From Sphingopyxis soli (GTDB lineage: Bacteria; Pseudomonadota; Alphaproteobacteria; Sphingomonadales; Sphingomonadaceae), in contig NZ_JAFMTR010000045.1 of NCBI RefSeq assembly GCF_018682675.1, positions 1-47,875 on the forward strand: a stretch of DNA of 47,875 nucleotides, read 5' to 3'. Below the pieces are notes generated by a model that saw nothing but the letters and a program-made list of their open reading frames with translations, was not told where the DNA came from and searched no databases. Both the position numbers and the translations under genes were made by a program. Below are positions 1 to 7,521 of the stretch, piece by piece. The first letter of the stretch is position 1; each line of letters begins with the position of its first letter.

Positions 1-2
1 GT

Positions 3-54
3 CAGCGCTTCGCGCTGCCACCTCCCCATGGCTACGCCACAGGGAGGAATTCCG
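3..54. repeat. Dispersed 52-bp repeat, copy A
   Basis: These 52 bases recur, apparently without mismatch, at 30251-30302, where they form the right arm of a longer imperfect palindrome. The unit contains its own small hairpin (AGCGCTTCGCGCT). Here only one arm is present because the window starts inside the element. It has no coding appearance and is most likely an intergenic palindromic repeat of the host. Confidence 0.85.
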
Positions 55-90
55 CGTCCGCAATCGGTGTCTGCGGCCATTCGCTATGTC

Positions 91-171
91 CGTTCGTGTC
101 GAGCGAAGTCGAGACACCCGGCAGCCTTGCGCCCAGCCCGAGGGGCATCTCGACTTCGCTCGATGCGAACG
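91..171. repeat. Dispersed inverted repeat (CGAGCGAAGTCGAGA type)
   Basis: Two arms, 91-117 and 146-171, are near-perfect reverse complements sharing the core TCGAGCGAAGTCGAGA, separated by about 28 bases. The element lies downstream of the minus-strand DUF6456 gene, so the transcript would fold into a strong hairpin there. It resembles the short extragenic palindromes common in sphingomonad genomes. A role in 3'-end formation is inference. Confidence 0.7.
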
Positions 172-211
172 GGGCCGGTTGGGGCCGAAATCGGTCGGCT
201 CCAGCCCACCC

Positions 212-694
212 TCACCCCATTCCGTAAAACCGCGCCAGCCGGTCGAGCGCCAGCCCCAGTACCAGCTTCCCCGAACGCGCCGGCCAGCCCAGCGCCTTCT
301 CCGCCCCTCCGATCCCCTCTCCCGCACACACCACGCGCCAGCAGATATCGGCAAGGCCAGGCCCGACATGGTCGATTGCCGCATGAAAGCGCCGGTGCGC
401 GTCGATCCGTGCGAGCGACGCATCCGACGCCCGCGCTCCGCCCCGCCCCTTTGCCGGCGGCGCGGCGTCCCACCGCATCGTAACCCGCGCCGCCAGCCCC
501 GCGCGCTCATAGTCGGCGCGCAACCGCTCGCCCGCGTGCAATTGCCCCTGCGTCAGCATCCCGCGCGACGCCAGCCAGGCGATCGGACTCTCCGCCACAT
601 TGACCGTGACATGCCGCATCGCCTGCGGCCCCGCCTTGTCCGGATCGATCCGGTCGTCGGGATGGATGCGCGTTTCGAGGCGGCGTGTAGTCAT
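212..694 (-). CDS. DUF6456 domain-containing protein
   Basis: A 160-residue soluble protein without signal peptide or membrane segment. The sequence matches what I remember of the DUF6456 family of alphaproteobacteria, whose function is not established; members often look like small DNA-associated or regulatory proteins. The start at 694 is supported by an AGGAG ribosome site 7-12 bases upstream. The C-terminal half (GPGLADICWRVVCAGEGI, then the GWPARSGKLVLGLALDRLA segment) is the most conserved-looking part. It is divergent from the XRE regulator at 781, with 86 bases between the starts, so the two may share control. Family assignment is from memory and moderately sure. Confidence 0.7.
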   Translation of the reverse strand: MTTRRLETRIHPDDRIDPDKAGPQAMRHVTVNVAESPIAWLASRGMLTQGQLHAGERLRADYERAGLAARVTMRWDAAPPAKGRGGARASDASLARIDAHRRFHAAIDHVGPGLADICWRVVCAGEGIGGAEKALGWPARSGKLVLGLALDRLARFYGMG

Positions 695-780
695 GCGATT
701 CTCCTGTCTTGCACGACCGGCTTGACATTGGATTATTTTGTAGGAAAGAAGAAACCGATTTGGTTATTCGAGGATGAGCA

Positions 781-1341
781 ATGATCAACAGCATCCGCGC
801 CGTACGCCGCGCCAAAGGTCTGACGCTCGAGGAGGTCGGCCAGCGCTGCGACCCGCCGACGACCGCGCAGACGATCGGCCGCCTCGAAACCGGCACGCGA
901 ACACTGTCATTGGGTTGGATGAACCGCATCGCCAAGGCGCTGGGGGTCGAAGCCGCCGAGCTCGTCCAATTGCCGCAGGATACGCAGCTCACCATTACCG
1001 CGCACCTCGGCGCCGACGGCGCGCAGGCGCCGACGCGGGTCGAACAGGCGCTCACCGCGCGCCCGGGCGAGGACATGGTCGCCGTGCGCGTGACCTCGTC
1101 GATCGGCGATTATCGCGCGGGCGACGAAATCTGGTGCCGCCGGACCGAGAGCGACTGGACGCGCGCGCTCAACCGCGACATCCTCGTCCCACGGCCCGCC
1201 GGACGCTTCTTCTTCGCGCGCCTGCTCAATGTCGACGGCGAAAAACTCCACCTGCTTCCGCTTGGCACCGGTCAGCGCCAGCAGGTTGTCAGCAACCCGC
1301 CCTGGGCGGCGGTCGCGGTTCGGCTGATCCGGACCCTCTAA
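781..1341 (+). CDS. XRE-family helix-turn-helix transcriptional regulator
   Basis: A 186-residue protein whose first 60 residues form a Cro/CI-type helix-turn-helix (SIRAVRRAKGLTLEEVGQRC, then TIGRLETGTR and a WMNRIAKALGVEAAEL helix pair). The C-terminal 120 residues are beta-rich and resemble the S24/LexA-like fold of phage-type repressors in layout, but I see no clear catalytic Ser-Lys dyad. The start is supported by GAGG at 770-773. It is divergent from the DUF6456 gene and has a TTGACA-like -35 at 722-727. No partner toxin follows it, so there is no reason to call it an antitoxin. It is probably a local regulator with unknown target. Confidence 0.75.
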   Translation: MINSIRAVRRAKGLTLEEVGQRCDPPTTAQTIGRLETGTRTLSLGWMNRIAKALGVEAAELVQLPQDTQLTITAHLGADGAQAPTRVEQALTARPGEDMVAVRVTSSIGDYRAGDEIWCRRTESDWTRALNRDILVPRPAGRFFFARLLNVDGEKLHLLPLGTGQRQQVVSNPPWAAVAVRLIRTL

Positions 1342-1346
1342 CCCCG

Positions 1347-1431
1347 CGTTCGCCCTGAGCTTGTCGAAGGGCCGTCCTTTTTATCTAACTCGCCAGGGAA
1401 CAACGGTGCTTCGACAAGCTCAGCACAAACG
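1347..1431. repeat. Dispersed inverted repeat (CTGAGCTTGTCGAAG type)
   Basis: Core arms CTGAGCTTGTCGAAG at 1355-1369 and its exact reverse complement at 1409-1423 enclose about 39 bases that include a T-rich run (CCTTTTTATC). It lies between the XRE gene and the glycosyltransferase. The CTGAGCTTGTCGAAG word is a hallmark extragenic repeat in sphingomonads as far as I recall. The first arm followed by TCCTTTTTA could serve as a terminator for the XRE gene. Confidence 0.75.
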
Positions 1432-1446
1432 GAGGGGGTGTTGCGG

Positions 1447-2616
1447 ATGACGTCCCCCCTCCGCGTCCTCTCGATCGCTACCCTCTTCCCCGATGCTGCA
1501 CGGCCGAATTTCGGTCTGTTCGTCGAAAAGAGCCTTCGCGCGCTCGCGGCGCAGCCCCACATCGCGTTGACCGTGGTCGCGCCGGTCGGTCTGCCGCCGT
1601 TCCCGCTCTCGCTCCACGAGCGCTACCGCGCGCTGCGGAGCCTGCCCCGCACAGAGCAGTGGAACGGCCTCACCGTCCACCGCCCGCGCTTCACGTTGAT
1701 TCCGCGCTACGGCGCGCGTTTCAACGCCGCGAAGGTCGCGCGCGCAGTGCTATCGGCGGCTCGGGGACAGCCCTTCGACGTCATCGACGCGCAGTTCTTC
1801 TATCCCGACGGCCCGGCGGCCATGCGCGTCGCCACAGCGCTGCGCCTTCCCTTTTCCGTAAAGGCGCGCGGCGCGGACATCAGCCATTTCGGCCATGATC
1901 CAGCGACCAGCGAACAGGTCATTGCGGCTGGGAGGAGCGCCGCCGGCCTGCTCGCCGTCTCCGAAGCGATGCGCCGCGACATGGCCGCGATCGGCATCGA
2001 CGCGGCCAAGATCGCCGTCCACTACACGGGCATCGACAGCGCGCGCTTCCACCCCGGCGACCGCGCCGCCGCGCGCACGGCGCTTGGCATGGGCGACGCA
2101 CCGGCCATTGCGACCGTCGGCGCGCTCATTCCGCGCAAGGGGCAGGCGCTCGTCATCGAGGCGCTGCCGTCGCTGCCCGGCGTCCACTATTGGCTGGCGG
2201 GCGCGGGGGACGAGGAAGCCCGCTACCGCACACTCGCGCAGCGATTGGGCGTCGCCGACCGCGTCCATCTGATGGGCCCGGTTGCCAACGCCGACCTGCC
2301 GATGCTCTATCGCGCCGCCGATATCGTCGTCATGCCATCGGCGAGCGAAGGACTCGCCAACGCGTGGGTCGAGGCGCTCGCCTGCGGCACCCCGATCGTC
2401 ATCAGCAACGCCGGGGGCGCCGGCGAACTCGTCACATCGACGGTTGCGGGGCGCGTCGTCGACCGCACGCCGGAAGCGATTGCGGGGGCCGTCGGAACGA
2501 TCCTCGCAGCCCCGCCGTCATCGATGGAGGTCGCCGCCACCCTTGCCGGCCGCTTCGACTGGGACCGCAACGGCCGCGAGCTGGCGGAGCATCTCCGCCG
2601 CTGCGCCGGCCGTTAG
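1447..2616 (+). CDS. Glycosyltransferase (GT4-like, group 1)
   Basis: A 389-residue GT-B-fold glycosyltransferase that would transfer a sugar from a nucleotide donor to a lipid or saccharide acceptor. The N-terminal half starts RVLSIATLFPDAARPNFGLFVE, typical of the acceptor domain of WcaL/PelF-like enzymes. The C-terminal donor-binding motif EGLANAWVEALACGTPIVIS with a downstream GGAGELV is the classical group 1 signature, preceded by IATVGALIPRKGQALVIEAL. The ATG at 1447 is chosen because GGAGGGGG at 1431-1438 is well spaced for it; GTG 1438 and TTG 1441 are too close. No polysaccharide cluster surrounds it, so the product cannot be named. Its stop is 3 bases from the convergent secF stop. 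Confidence 0.9.
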   Translation: MTSPLRVLSIATLFPDAARPNFGLFVEKSLRALAAQPHIALTVVAPVGLPPFPLSLHERYRALRSLPRTEQWNGLTVHRPRFTLIPRYGARFNAAKVARAVLSAARGQPFDVIDAQFFYPDGPAAMRVATALRLPFSVKARGADISHFGHDPATSEQVIAAGRSAAGLLAVSEAMRRDMAAIGIDAAKIAVHYTGIDSARFHPGDRAAARTALGMGDAPAIATVGALIPRKGQALVIEALPSLPGVHYWLAGAGDEEARYRTLAQRLGVADRVHLMGPVANADLPMLYRAADIVVMPSASEGLANAWVEALACGTPIVISNAGGAGELVTSTVAGRVVDRTPEAIAGAVGTILAAPPSSMEVAATLAGRFDWDRNGRELAEHLRRCAGR

Positions 2617-2619
2617 CAA

Positions 2620-3603
2620 TCACACCACCGCGCCGTCGTCGTCCTTGCGCGCCACGCGTTCGGCGCCCTCGTTCACCGCGCTCGTGCGCGGCACGAAGCT
2701 GTCGGGACCGACCTTCAGCCACACCAGGATCGGCGCCGACATATAGACCGACGAATAGGTGCCGATGAAAATGCCGAGCAGCATCGCCGCGGTGAAGCCG
2801 AAGATCACGTCCGGACCAACCCACAACAACACCGCGAGCGCGATCAGCATCGTGAAGCTGGTCATGACCGTGCGCGCCAGTGTTTCGTTGATGCTGAGGT
2901 CAAGGAGCGGGATGATCTCCATCTTGCGATATTTCTTCAGATTCTCGCGAATACGGTCGAACACGACGATCGTATCGTTGAGCGAGTAGCCGATGATCGT
3001 CAGCAAGGCCGCGACGATGTTGAGGTCGAACTGCAACTGAGTCAGCGCGAAGAAACCGAAGGTCAGCGCAATATCGTGGAACAGCGCGAACAGCGCGCCG
3101 ATACCGAACTGCCATTCGAACCGGATCCAGATGTAGATCGAGATCGCGATCATCGCGAGGCCGAGGCTGAGCAGGCCCGTGCGCAGCAACTCGCCCGACA
3201 CCTTGCCCGACACCGTCTCGACCGATCCGGTCTTGGCGGTCGGGAAAGCCTTCTGGATGCCCGCGACAAGCTGCTTGCCTGCGGCGTCGGCCGCGCCCTT
3301 GCCGCCGTCGGGCAGCGCGGTGCGGATCGACACCGCCTTATCGGACCCGAACTGCTGGATCGTCGCCTCGCCAAGGCCGATCGCATCGACCTTTTCGCGT
3401 ATCTCGTCGATCGGCGGCATCGCCTGCGCGAATTCGACGCGCACCGACTGGCCGCCGACGAAGTCGACACCGAAGTTCAGCCCGCGCACCGCGACGAGCG
3501 CGATCGACGCCACGATCATCAGGAAGCTGATCGCCATGGCGACATTTCGCCACTTCAGAAAATGGATGTTCGTATCGTCGGGGACGAGTTTCAGGAGACG
3601 CAT
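2620..3603 (-). CDS. secF: Protein translocase subunit SecF
   Basis: SecF (327 residues) pairs with SecD to pull exported proteins across the inner membrane using the proton-motive force. There is a TM near residues 22-43, then the SecF start of the periplasmic loop (GLNFGVDFVGGQSVRVEF), then five more TMs. The conserved SLNDTIVVFDRIRENL stretch that identifies the RND-like SecF core lies in the C-terminal half. It starts 13 bases after the secD stop and is the last gene of yajC-secD-secF. The final 30 residues are a charged cytoplasmic tail. Confidence 0.97.
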   Translation of the reverse strand: MRLLKLVPDDTNIHFLKWRNVAMAISFLMIVASIALVAVRGLNFGVDFVGGQSVRVEFAQAMPPIDEIREKVDAIGLGEATIQQFGSDKAVSIRTALPDGGKGAADAAGKQLVAGIQKAFPTAKTGSVETVSGKVSGELLRTGLLSLGLAMIAISIYIWIRFEWQFGIGALFALFHDIALTFGFFALTQLQFDLNIVAALLTIIGYSLNDTIVVFDRIRENLKKYRKMEIIPLLDLSINETLARTVMTSFTMLIALAVLLWVGPDVIFGFTAAMLLGIFIGTYSSVYMSAPILVWLKVGPDSFVPRTSAVNEGAERVARKDDDGAVV

Positions 3604-3616
3604 GACCGGTCCCTCC

Positions 3617-5236
3617 TCAAATATTCAGCGACGCCGGACGCGTCTTGTGCAGCCAGCCCGCCGCGAACATCCGGGTGACGGTGACGGCGGTGAAGACGCT
3701 GGTGATGATGCCGATGGTCAGCACGACCGCAAAACCCTTGATCGGACCCGTGCCGAACCAGAACATCAGCGCCGCCGCGATGACGTTGGTGATATTGGCG
3801 TCGAAGATCGCGCGGCTCGCTTCCGAATAGCCGAGCTCGACCGCTTGGAAGACGCGCCGCCCGCGATGCAATTCCTCGCGGATTCGCTCGTTGATCAGCA
3901 CGTTCGCGTCGACCGCGGCGCCGATCGTCAGCACGAAGCCCGCGATCCCCGGCAGGGTCAGCGTCGCGTTGAACGCCGCCATGATCGCGATGATCAGGAA
4001 GATGTTGAACATCAGCGCGACGTTGGCATAGATGCCGAAGCGGCCGTACACGACGATCATGAAGACGAGCACAGCGACCGTCGCGATGATCCCCGCAAGG
4101 GCGCCCTTGCGGATCGAATCGGCGCCGAGCTCGGGCGTAACCGTCCGCTCCTCGACCACCGTCATCTTCACCGGCAGCGCGCCAGAGCGCAGCGAGATAG
4201 CGAGATTGTTCGCGCTCGCCACGCTGAAGCTGCCCGAGATCTGCGCGCTCCCGCCGAGGATCGGTTCGTTGATCGACGGGGCCGACAGCACGCGGCCGTC
4301 GAGCACCATCGCGAAGCGCTTGCCGACATTCTGCGCGGTGACCTTGGCAAAGGTCGCCGAACCGCCCGAATCGAAACGGATGTTGACGACGGGCTGACCC
4401 GACTGCTGGTCATAGCCCTGCTTGGCGTCGAGCAGCTGTTCGCCGCTGATCATCACCTGGCGGCGCAGCACTTCATAGGGCGCACCGCCCGCGTTCGCAC
4501 CCTCGGCATAGGGAACGATCTCGCTGCCGACCGGAACGCGACCGGCCGCGACCTCGGCCGGGTCGGCGTTGGCGTCGACCATGCGGAATTCGAGGCGCGC
4601 GGTCTTGCCGATCAGGTCTTTCAGCTGCTGCGGATCCTGCAGGCCCGGCACCTGCACGACGATGCGGTCGTCGCCCTGCCGGATGATCGTCGGCTCGCGC
4701 GTGCCCAGCGCGTTGACGCGCTTGTCGATAATCTCGCGCGCCGTATCCATCGCATTCTTGATCGCCTGCGTCTGGCCGGCGGCCGTCGGGGTCATGACGA
4801 TCCGCGTCGTGTCGACGACGTCGATCCGCCAGTCGCGCTGCCCTGTCGCGATGCCGGCGCCGCCGGTCTCGTTGAACAGCCGGTCGCGCGCCGCGTCGAG
4901 CTGTCGCTGTTCGCGGACGAGGAAGCTGATCTTGCCGCCCGCGGTCGACAGTTCGCCGATCCCGATATCGTCGTCGGGCCCGCGCTCGCCGCGCATCGCG
5001 GTGCGCACGGTCTTTTCCATGTTTGCGAGCTGCGTCTTCTGCAGGTCGGCGACGTCGGCCTCGAGCAGCAAGTGGCTGCCGCCGGCAAGGTCGAGGCCCA
5101 GATTGACCTTGATCTGCGCGATGCCTGGCAGGCTCTCGAACGTCTTGGACGGCAGGAATGTGGGGATCGAAAAGAGGATACCGAGCAGCAGGATGATGCT
5201 GATGCCGATGGTTTTCCAGCGCGGGAAATCGAGCAT
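3617..5236 (-). CDS. secD: Protein translocase subunit SecD
   Basis: SecD is the larger RND-type partner of SecF and completes Sec-dependent export on the periplasmic side. The start is taken at 5236 (MLDFPRWKTIG), giving 539 residues; an upstream in-frame start would add 11 unlikely residues. TM1 is at about residues 9-27, followed by the conserved GLDLAGGSHLLLEAD motif, a large periplasmic P1 domain, and five C-terminal TMs with GFVLTIGAAVDANVLINERIREEL, the SecD signature in TM4. It is cotranscribed with yajC (51 bases upstream) and secF. Confidence 0.97.
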   Translation of the reverse strand: MLDFPRWKTIGISIILLLGILFSIPTFLPSKTFESLPGIAQIKVNLGLDLAGGSHLLLEADVADLQKTQLANMEKTVRTAMRGERGPDDDIGIGELSTAGGKISFLVREQRQLDAARDRLFNETGGAGIATGQRDWRIDVVDTTRIVMTPTAAGQTQAIKNAMDTAREIIDKRVNALGTREPTIIRQGDDRIVVQVPGLQDPQQLKDLIGKTARLEFRMVDANADPAEVAAGRVPVGSEIVPYAEGANAGGAPYEVLRRQVMISGEQLLDAKQGYDQQSGQPVVNIRFDSGGSATFAKVTAQNVGKRFAMVLDGRVLSAPSINEPILGGSAQISGSFSVASANNLAISLRSGALPVKMTVVEERTVTPELGADSIRKGALAGIIATVAVLVFMIVVYGRFGIYANVALMFNIFLIIAIMAAFNATLTLPGIAGFVLTIGAAVDANVLINERIREELHRGRRVFQAVELGYSEASRAIFDANITNVIAAALMFWFGTGPIKGFAVVLTIGIITSVFTAVTVTRMFAAGWLHKTRPASLNI

Positions 5237-5287
5237 AGGGGGAATTCCGATTGGTCTGGGCGGCGCCAAGGGGGCGCCGCCGGAACG

Positions 5288-5617
5288 TCAGTCGTTCGCG
5301 GGCTTGCCGCCCGGCGCCAGCACGTCGGACAGGGTCGACTTCACGACCTTGATCTTCACGCCTTGCGCGATCTCGACATCGGCGAATTCATCATCGACGC
5401 GCGTCACCTTGCCGACGATCCCGCCGCCGGTCACCACCTGGTCGCGCGGCTTCACCGCCGCGATCTTGTTGCGGTGCTCCTTCATCCGCACCTGCTGCGG
5501 GCGAATGAGGAAGAACCAGAAAACGACGAAGATCAGCAGATAGGGCACCAGCATGATGAAACCGGCGGCCCCGCCCCCGAATCCGGCCGCCTGGGTCAGA
5601 AGCAGGTTTGTCGACAT
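5288..5617 (-). CDS. yajC: Preprotein translocase subunit YajC
   Basis: YajC (109 residues) is a single-span inner-membrane protein that associates with SecDF. The N-terminus MSTNLLLTQAAGFGGGAAGF precedes one hydrophobic span (about residues 20-38, LVPYLLIFVVFWFFL). That is followed by the highly conserved IRPQQVRMKEHRNKIAAVKPRD and a small beta-rich cytoplasmic domain. Start 5617 was chosen by homology to the family; a longer frame to 5674 adds 19 residues not typical of YajC. It is the first gene of the yajC-secD-secF operon. Confidence 0.95.
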   Translation of the reverse strand: MSTNLLLTQAAGFGGGAAGFIMLVPYLLIFVVFWFFLIRPQQVRMKEHRNKIAAVKPRDQVVTGGGIVGKVTRVDDEFADVEIAQGVKIKVVKSTLSDVLAPGGKPAND

Positions 5618-5844
5618 GAATGAAAGACTCTCTCGTTGCAGCGACGGCCTTTCAAGGGATGAAAGACCATGCAAAATATGGCGCGGCGCCTATCACGCAG
5701 GGGCGCAGGGCGCAAGCAAGTCGCTGCATCCCTCCCCCGCGGCACGCGAAGCCGAAATGGGGTGCGCGGACCCAAGGTCAAGGGCGCACACATCGATCGC
5801 CCGCCACCGCCTGCCCCGGTCGGCCGACTTTGCTCAGGAGAGCC

Positions 5845-5872
5845 TTGCATCGTCTGCCAACCCGCGCTAGGG
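5845..5872 (+). promoter_or_regulatory. Possible promoter of tRNA-Pro
   Basis: TTGCAT (5845-5850) is followed after 16 bases by CTAGGG (5867-5872), and the mature tRNA begins 26 bases later. Placement suits a stable-RNA promoter, but the -10 is poor, so this is a weak prediction. Confidence 0.3.
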
Positions 5873-5897
5873 GCCACGCCTGCCCAATCGGGCCGGT

Positions 5898-5974
5898 CGG
5901 GACGTAGCGCAGCCTGGTAGCGCATCACACTGGGGGTGTGGGGGTCGGAGGTTCGAATCCTCTCGTCCCGACCA
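5898..5974 (+). tRNA. tRNA-Pro (anticodon GGG)
   Basis: A 77-base cloverleaf. The acceptor stem is CGGGACG (5898-5904) with CGTCCCG (5964-5970). D-stem arms are GCGC at 5907-5910 and 5920-5923. The anticodon loop is CTGGGGG with the anticodon GGG at 5932-5934, closed by TCACA/TGTGG. The T-loop is GTTCGAATC. Discriminator A (5971) and an encoded CCA end (5972-5974) follow. It reads CCC/CCU proline codons. No second copy of its 3' end is visible in the window. Confidence 0.97.
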
Positions 5975-5992
5975 AAAATACCAATCATTTGC

Positions 5993-6036
5993 AATGGGTG
6001 AAGTAAGCGTCGCTGCATCTAGCAGCGCCACCCATT
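5993..6036. terminator. Nested hairpin between tRNA-Pro and a convergent gene
   Basis: Outer arms AATGGGTG (5993-6000) and CACCCATT (6029-6036) enclose inner arms CGCTGC (6011-6016) and GCAGCG (6022-6027) around a 5-base loop. The structure sits 19 bases after the tRNA and 38 bases beyond the stop of the convergent membrane-protein gene. It could end transcription from both sides. There is no clear T-run, so the role is inferred from position. Confidence 0.45.
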
Positions 6037-6074
6037 GGCGTCATCTAGCCTATATCTGGCAGCGCCGCCTGTTG

Positions 6075-6713
6075 TCAGGTGAATGAGCAATTATAATAGC
6101 TGCCCCACAGGTGAAGACAGCTGACGAGATCACCTTCAAATAGCTTCGTTACGCGGTCAGGGGCGACAAACTTGCCAGTCCTTGGATCAAAACCATCGGC
6201 AAGCATTACGTCTCCGGTTGGGTCGTAAATTATGCCAGACCAGTTATCGAGGAAACCTTCCGGGTTAAACGCCACTCGGATTGGAGGCCCCAGATCGACG
6301 GAATACTTAATCCCGCCGTCATCCTTAAACCAAGCCGGTTCAGGGTCAGCTTTGACTCTGGCGATGATCGCTTCGTAGCGGCTGTGGTTCACCATCAGCC
6401 TCGACATAGTGCCGGTGTAGTTGCCAAATCTTAGCAGAGGCCACGCTGCGCTGACCGTCACGACAAGAAGTAACGGGGCAATGGAATAAGTTAGAAATCG
6501 GTCGCGACTGCCGCTGACCCTTTTGCCATGCTGATAACTACGCACAAACCATATGATAGAGCCAACCAGCAGACCCAAAGTTGCGGCTGGAATGACCAGA
6601 ATGGAGAGGAAAAAGCCGAAGCCTGCTGACCAGGCTCCTACAAAGCCGACAAGAAACGGAACGATGGCGATGAGTCCAAAAAACCGCGCGACTCGTTTGA
6701 GATATTCTTTCAT
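6075..6713 (-). CDS. Hypothetical membrane protein, base composition unlike its neighbours
   Basis: I do not recognise this protein. From ATG 6713 it has 212 residues; a GTG at 6728 would add five, and neither start has a good ribosome site. Three hydrophobic spans are visible (about residues 9-28, 31-61 and 74-93), followed by a soluble C-terminal domain of about 120 residues ending in CLHLWGSYYNCSFT, with two cysteines that could form a disulfide if the domain is periplasmic. The DNA is clearly AT-richer than the rest of the window, with codons such as TTA, AAA and ATA that neighbours avoid. Together with the tRNA next door this suggests acquisition by transfer. No integrase accompanies it. 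Confidence 0.7.
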   Translation of the reverse strand: MKEYLKRVARFFGLIAIVPFLVGFVGAWSAGFGFFLSILVIPAATLGLLVGSIIWFVRSYQHGKRVSGSRDRFLTYSIAPLLLVVTVSAAWPLLRFGNYTGTMSRLMVNHSRYEAIIARVKADPEPAWFKDDGGIKYSVDLGPPIRVAFNPEGFLDNWSGIIYDPTGDVMLADGFDPRTGKFVAPDRVTKLFEGDLVSCLHLWGSYYNCSFT

Positions 6714-7036
6714 CTGGCTATTCAACACGAGTTACGGCGGCTGCAAAGCTCTTCATCACAGCACCCCACGCCCGAAGGCGCAGGGTGCTGGCAGCGTCAG
6801 GCAGAAGAAGAACCTAGCCCCACTTCTGCGGTCGTTGGATTATCGAGGGACGCACCGCTATGCCTTGACGCAGCGTCAAAATGGAACCGCCGCGCTAACT
6901 GAACCTTTCTTCGTCTACCGTGCATCCTCCCGCCGCTGGCTGGTGACGCTAGTCGGGCTCGCGTTTCTCGTTCAGGCGATCCGGATCGCGGTCGCCTGAG
7001 GGCGGCATCTCCCCGGGACGCCGCCCTCGGCTCCGG
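6714..7036. other. Intergenic stretch with a palindrome and a doubtful small frame
   Basis: About 320 bases with no convincing gene. It contains the palindrome TTGACG-CAG-CGTCAA at 6865-6879. A plus-strand frame ends at 6999 and its last 35 residues read like one membrane span (RWLVTLVGLAFLVQAIRIA). The only in-frame start near it is a TTG inside the palindrome, with no ribosome site, so I do not call it as a gene. GC content rises back to the window average from about 6900 on. Confidence 0.5.
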
Positions 7037-7381
7037 TCAGTTCGCGTCCTGCGCCGGCGCGTCGTCCTGCGCGGCTTCGGGCGGCGGCGCCGAGGCACGC
7101 GCGCCGCGCATCGCCTCGATCTCGCTCTTGTCGACGAAGCCGTCGCCATTGGCGTCGAGATGCTTGAAGAAAATGTCGATCTTTTCGGGCGCCGCGAGCG
7201 AGGGATCGCCCTGCTTTTCCGCCCGCATCTGCGCCATCTTGGTGATCTCGGCCTTGTCGAGCTTGCCGTCGCCATTGGCGTCGATCATTGCGAAAATACG
7301 CCCGCCGTCGTGCGGCGGCTGGGCATAGGCCGCGGGAGCGATAAGCGCCAGCGGCGCGGCAATCAGAATCCGTTTCTTCAC
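7037..7381 (-). CDS. Secreted EF-hand (calcium-binding) protein
   Basis: A 114-residue exported protein with two canonical EF-hand loops. GTG 7381 is chosen as the start because AAAGGACG lies just upstream and it gives a clean signal peptide (KKRILIAAPLALIAPAAYA, cleaved near residue 20). Loop 1 begins at Asp34 (DANGDGKLDKAE) and loop 2 at Asp77 (DANGDGFVDKSE); both have Asp/Asn at positions 1, 3, 5 and Glu at 12. The C-terminal 20 residues are Ala/Pro/Asp-rich and probably disordered. Likely role: calcium binding in the periplasm; no partner is evident. Confidence 0.85.
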   Translation of the reverse strand: MKKRILIAAPLALIAPAAYAQPPHDGGRIFAMIDANGDGKLDKAEITKMAQMRAEKQGDPSLAAPEKIDIFFKHLDANGDGFVDKSEIEAMRGARASAPPPEAAQDDAPAQDAN

Positions 7382-7521
7382 AAATCGTCCTTTATCGATG
7401 GGCGGCGCAGCCGCCAGATACCCTGAACAGGTGCACCCCGGACGCTCCATGACGGGGCGATTGTCGCAAAACTATGCCGGATGCGGCGGCGCGTTCTCCG
7501 CGCCCGCCCGACCACCCGGCA

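Noticed and set aside
694..1341. XRE regulator and DUF6456 as a toxin-antitoxin pair
   Set aside because: The genes are divergent, the XRE protein is larger than typical antitoxins and DUF6456 does not resemble a toxin.
5898..6713. tRNA-Pro as the attachment site of an integrated element
   Set aside because: No integrase is present and no second copy of the tRNA 3' end can be found in the window, so integration at the tRNA cannot be shown, although the AT-rich gene next to it is suspicious.
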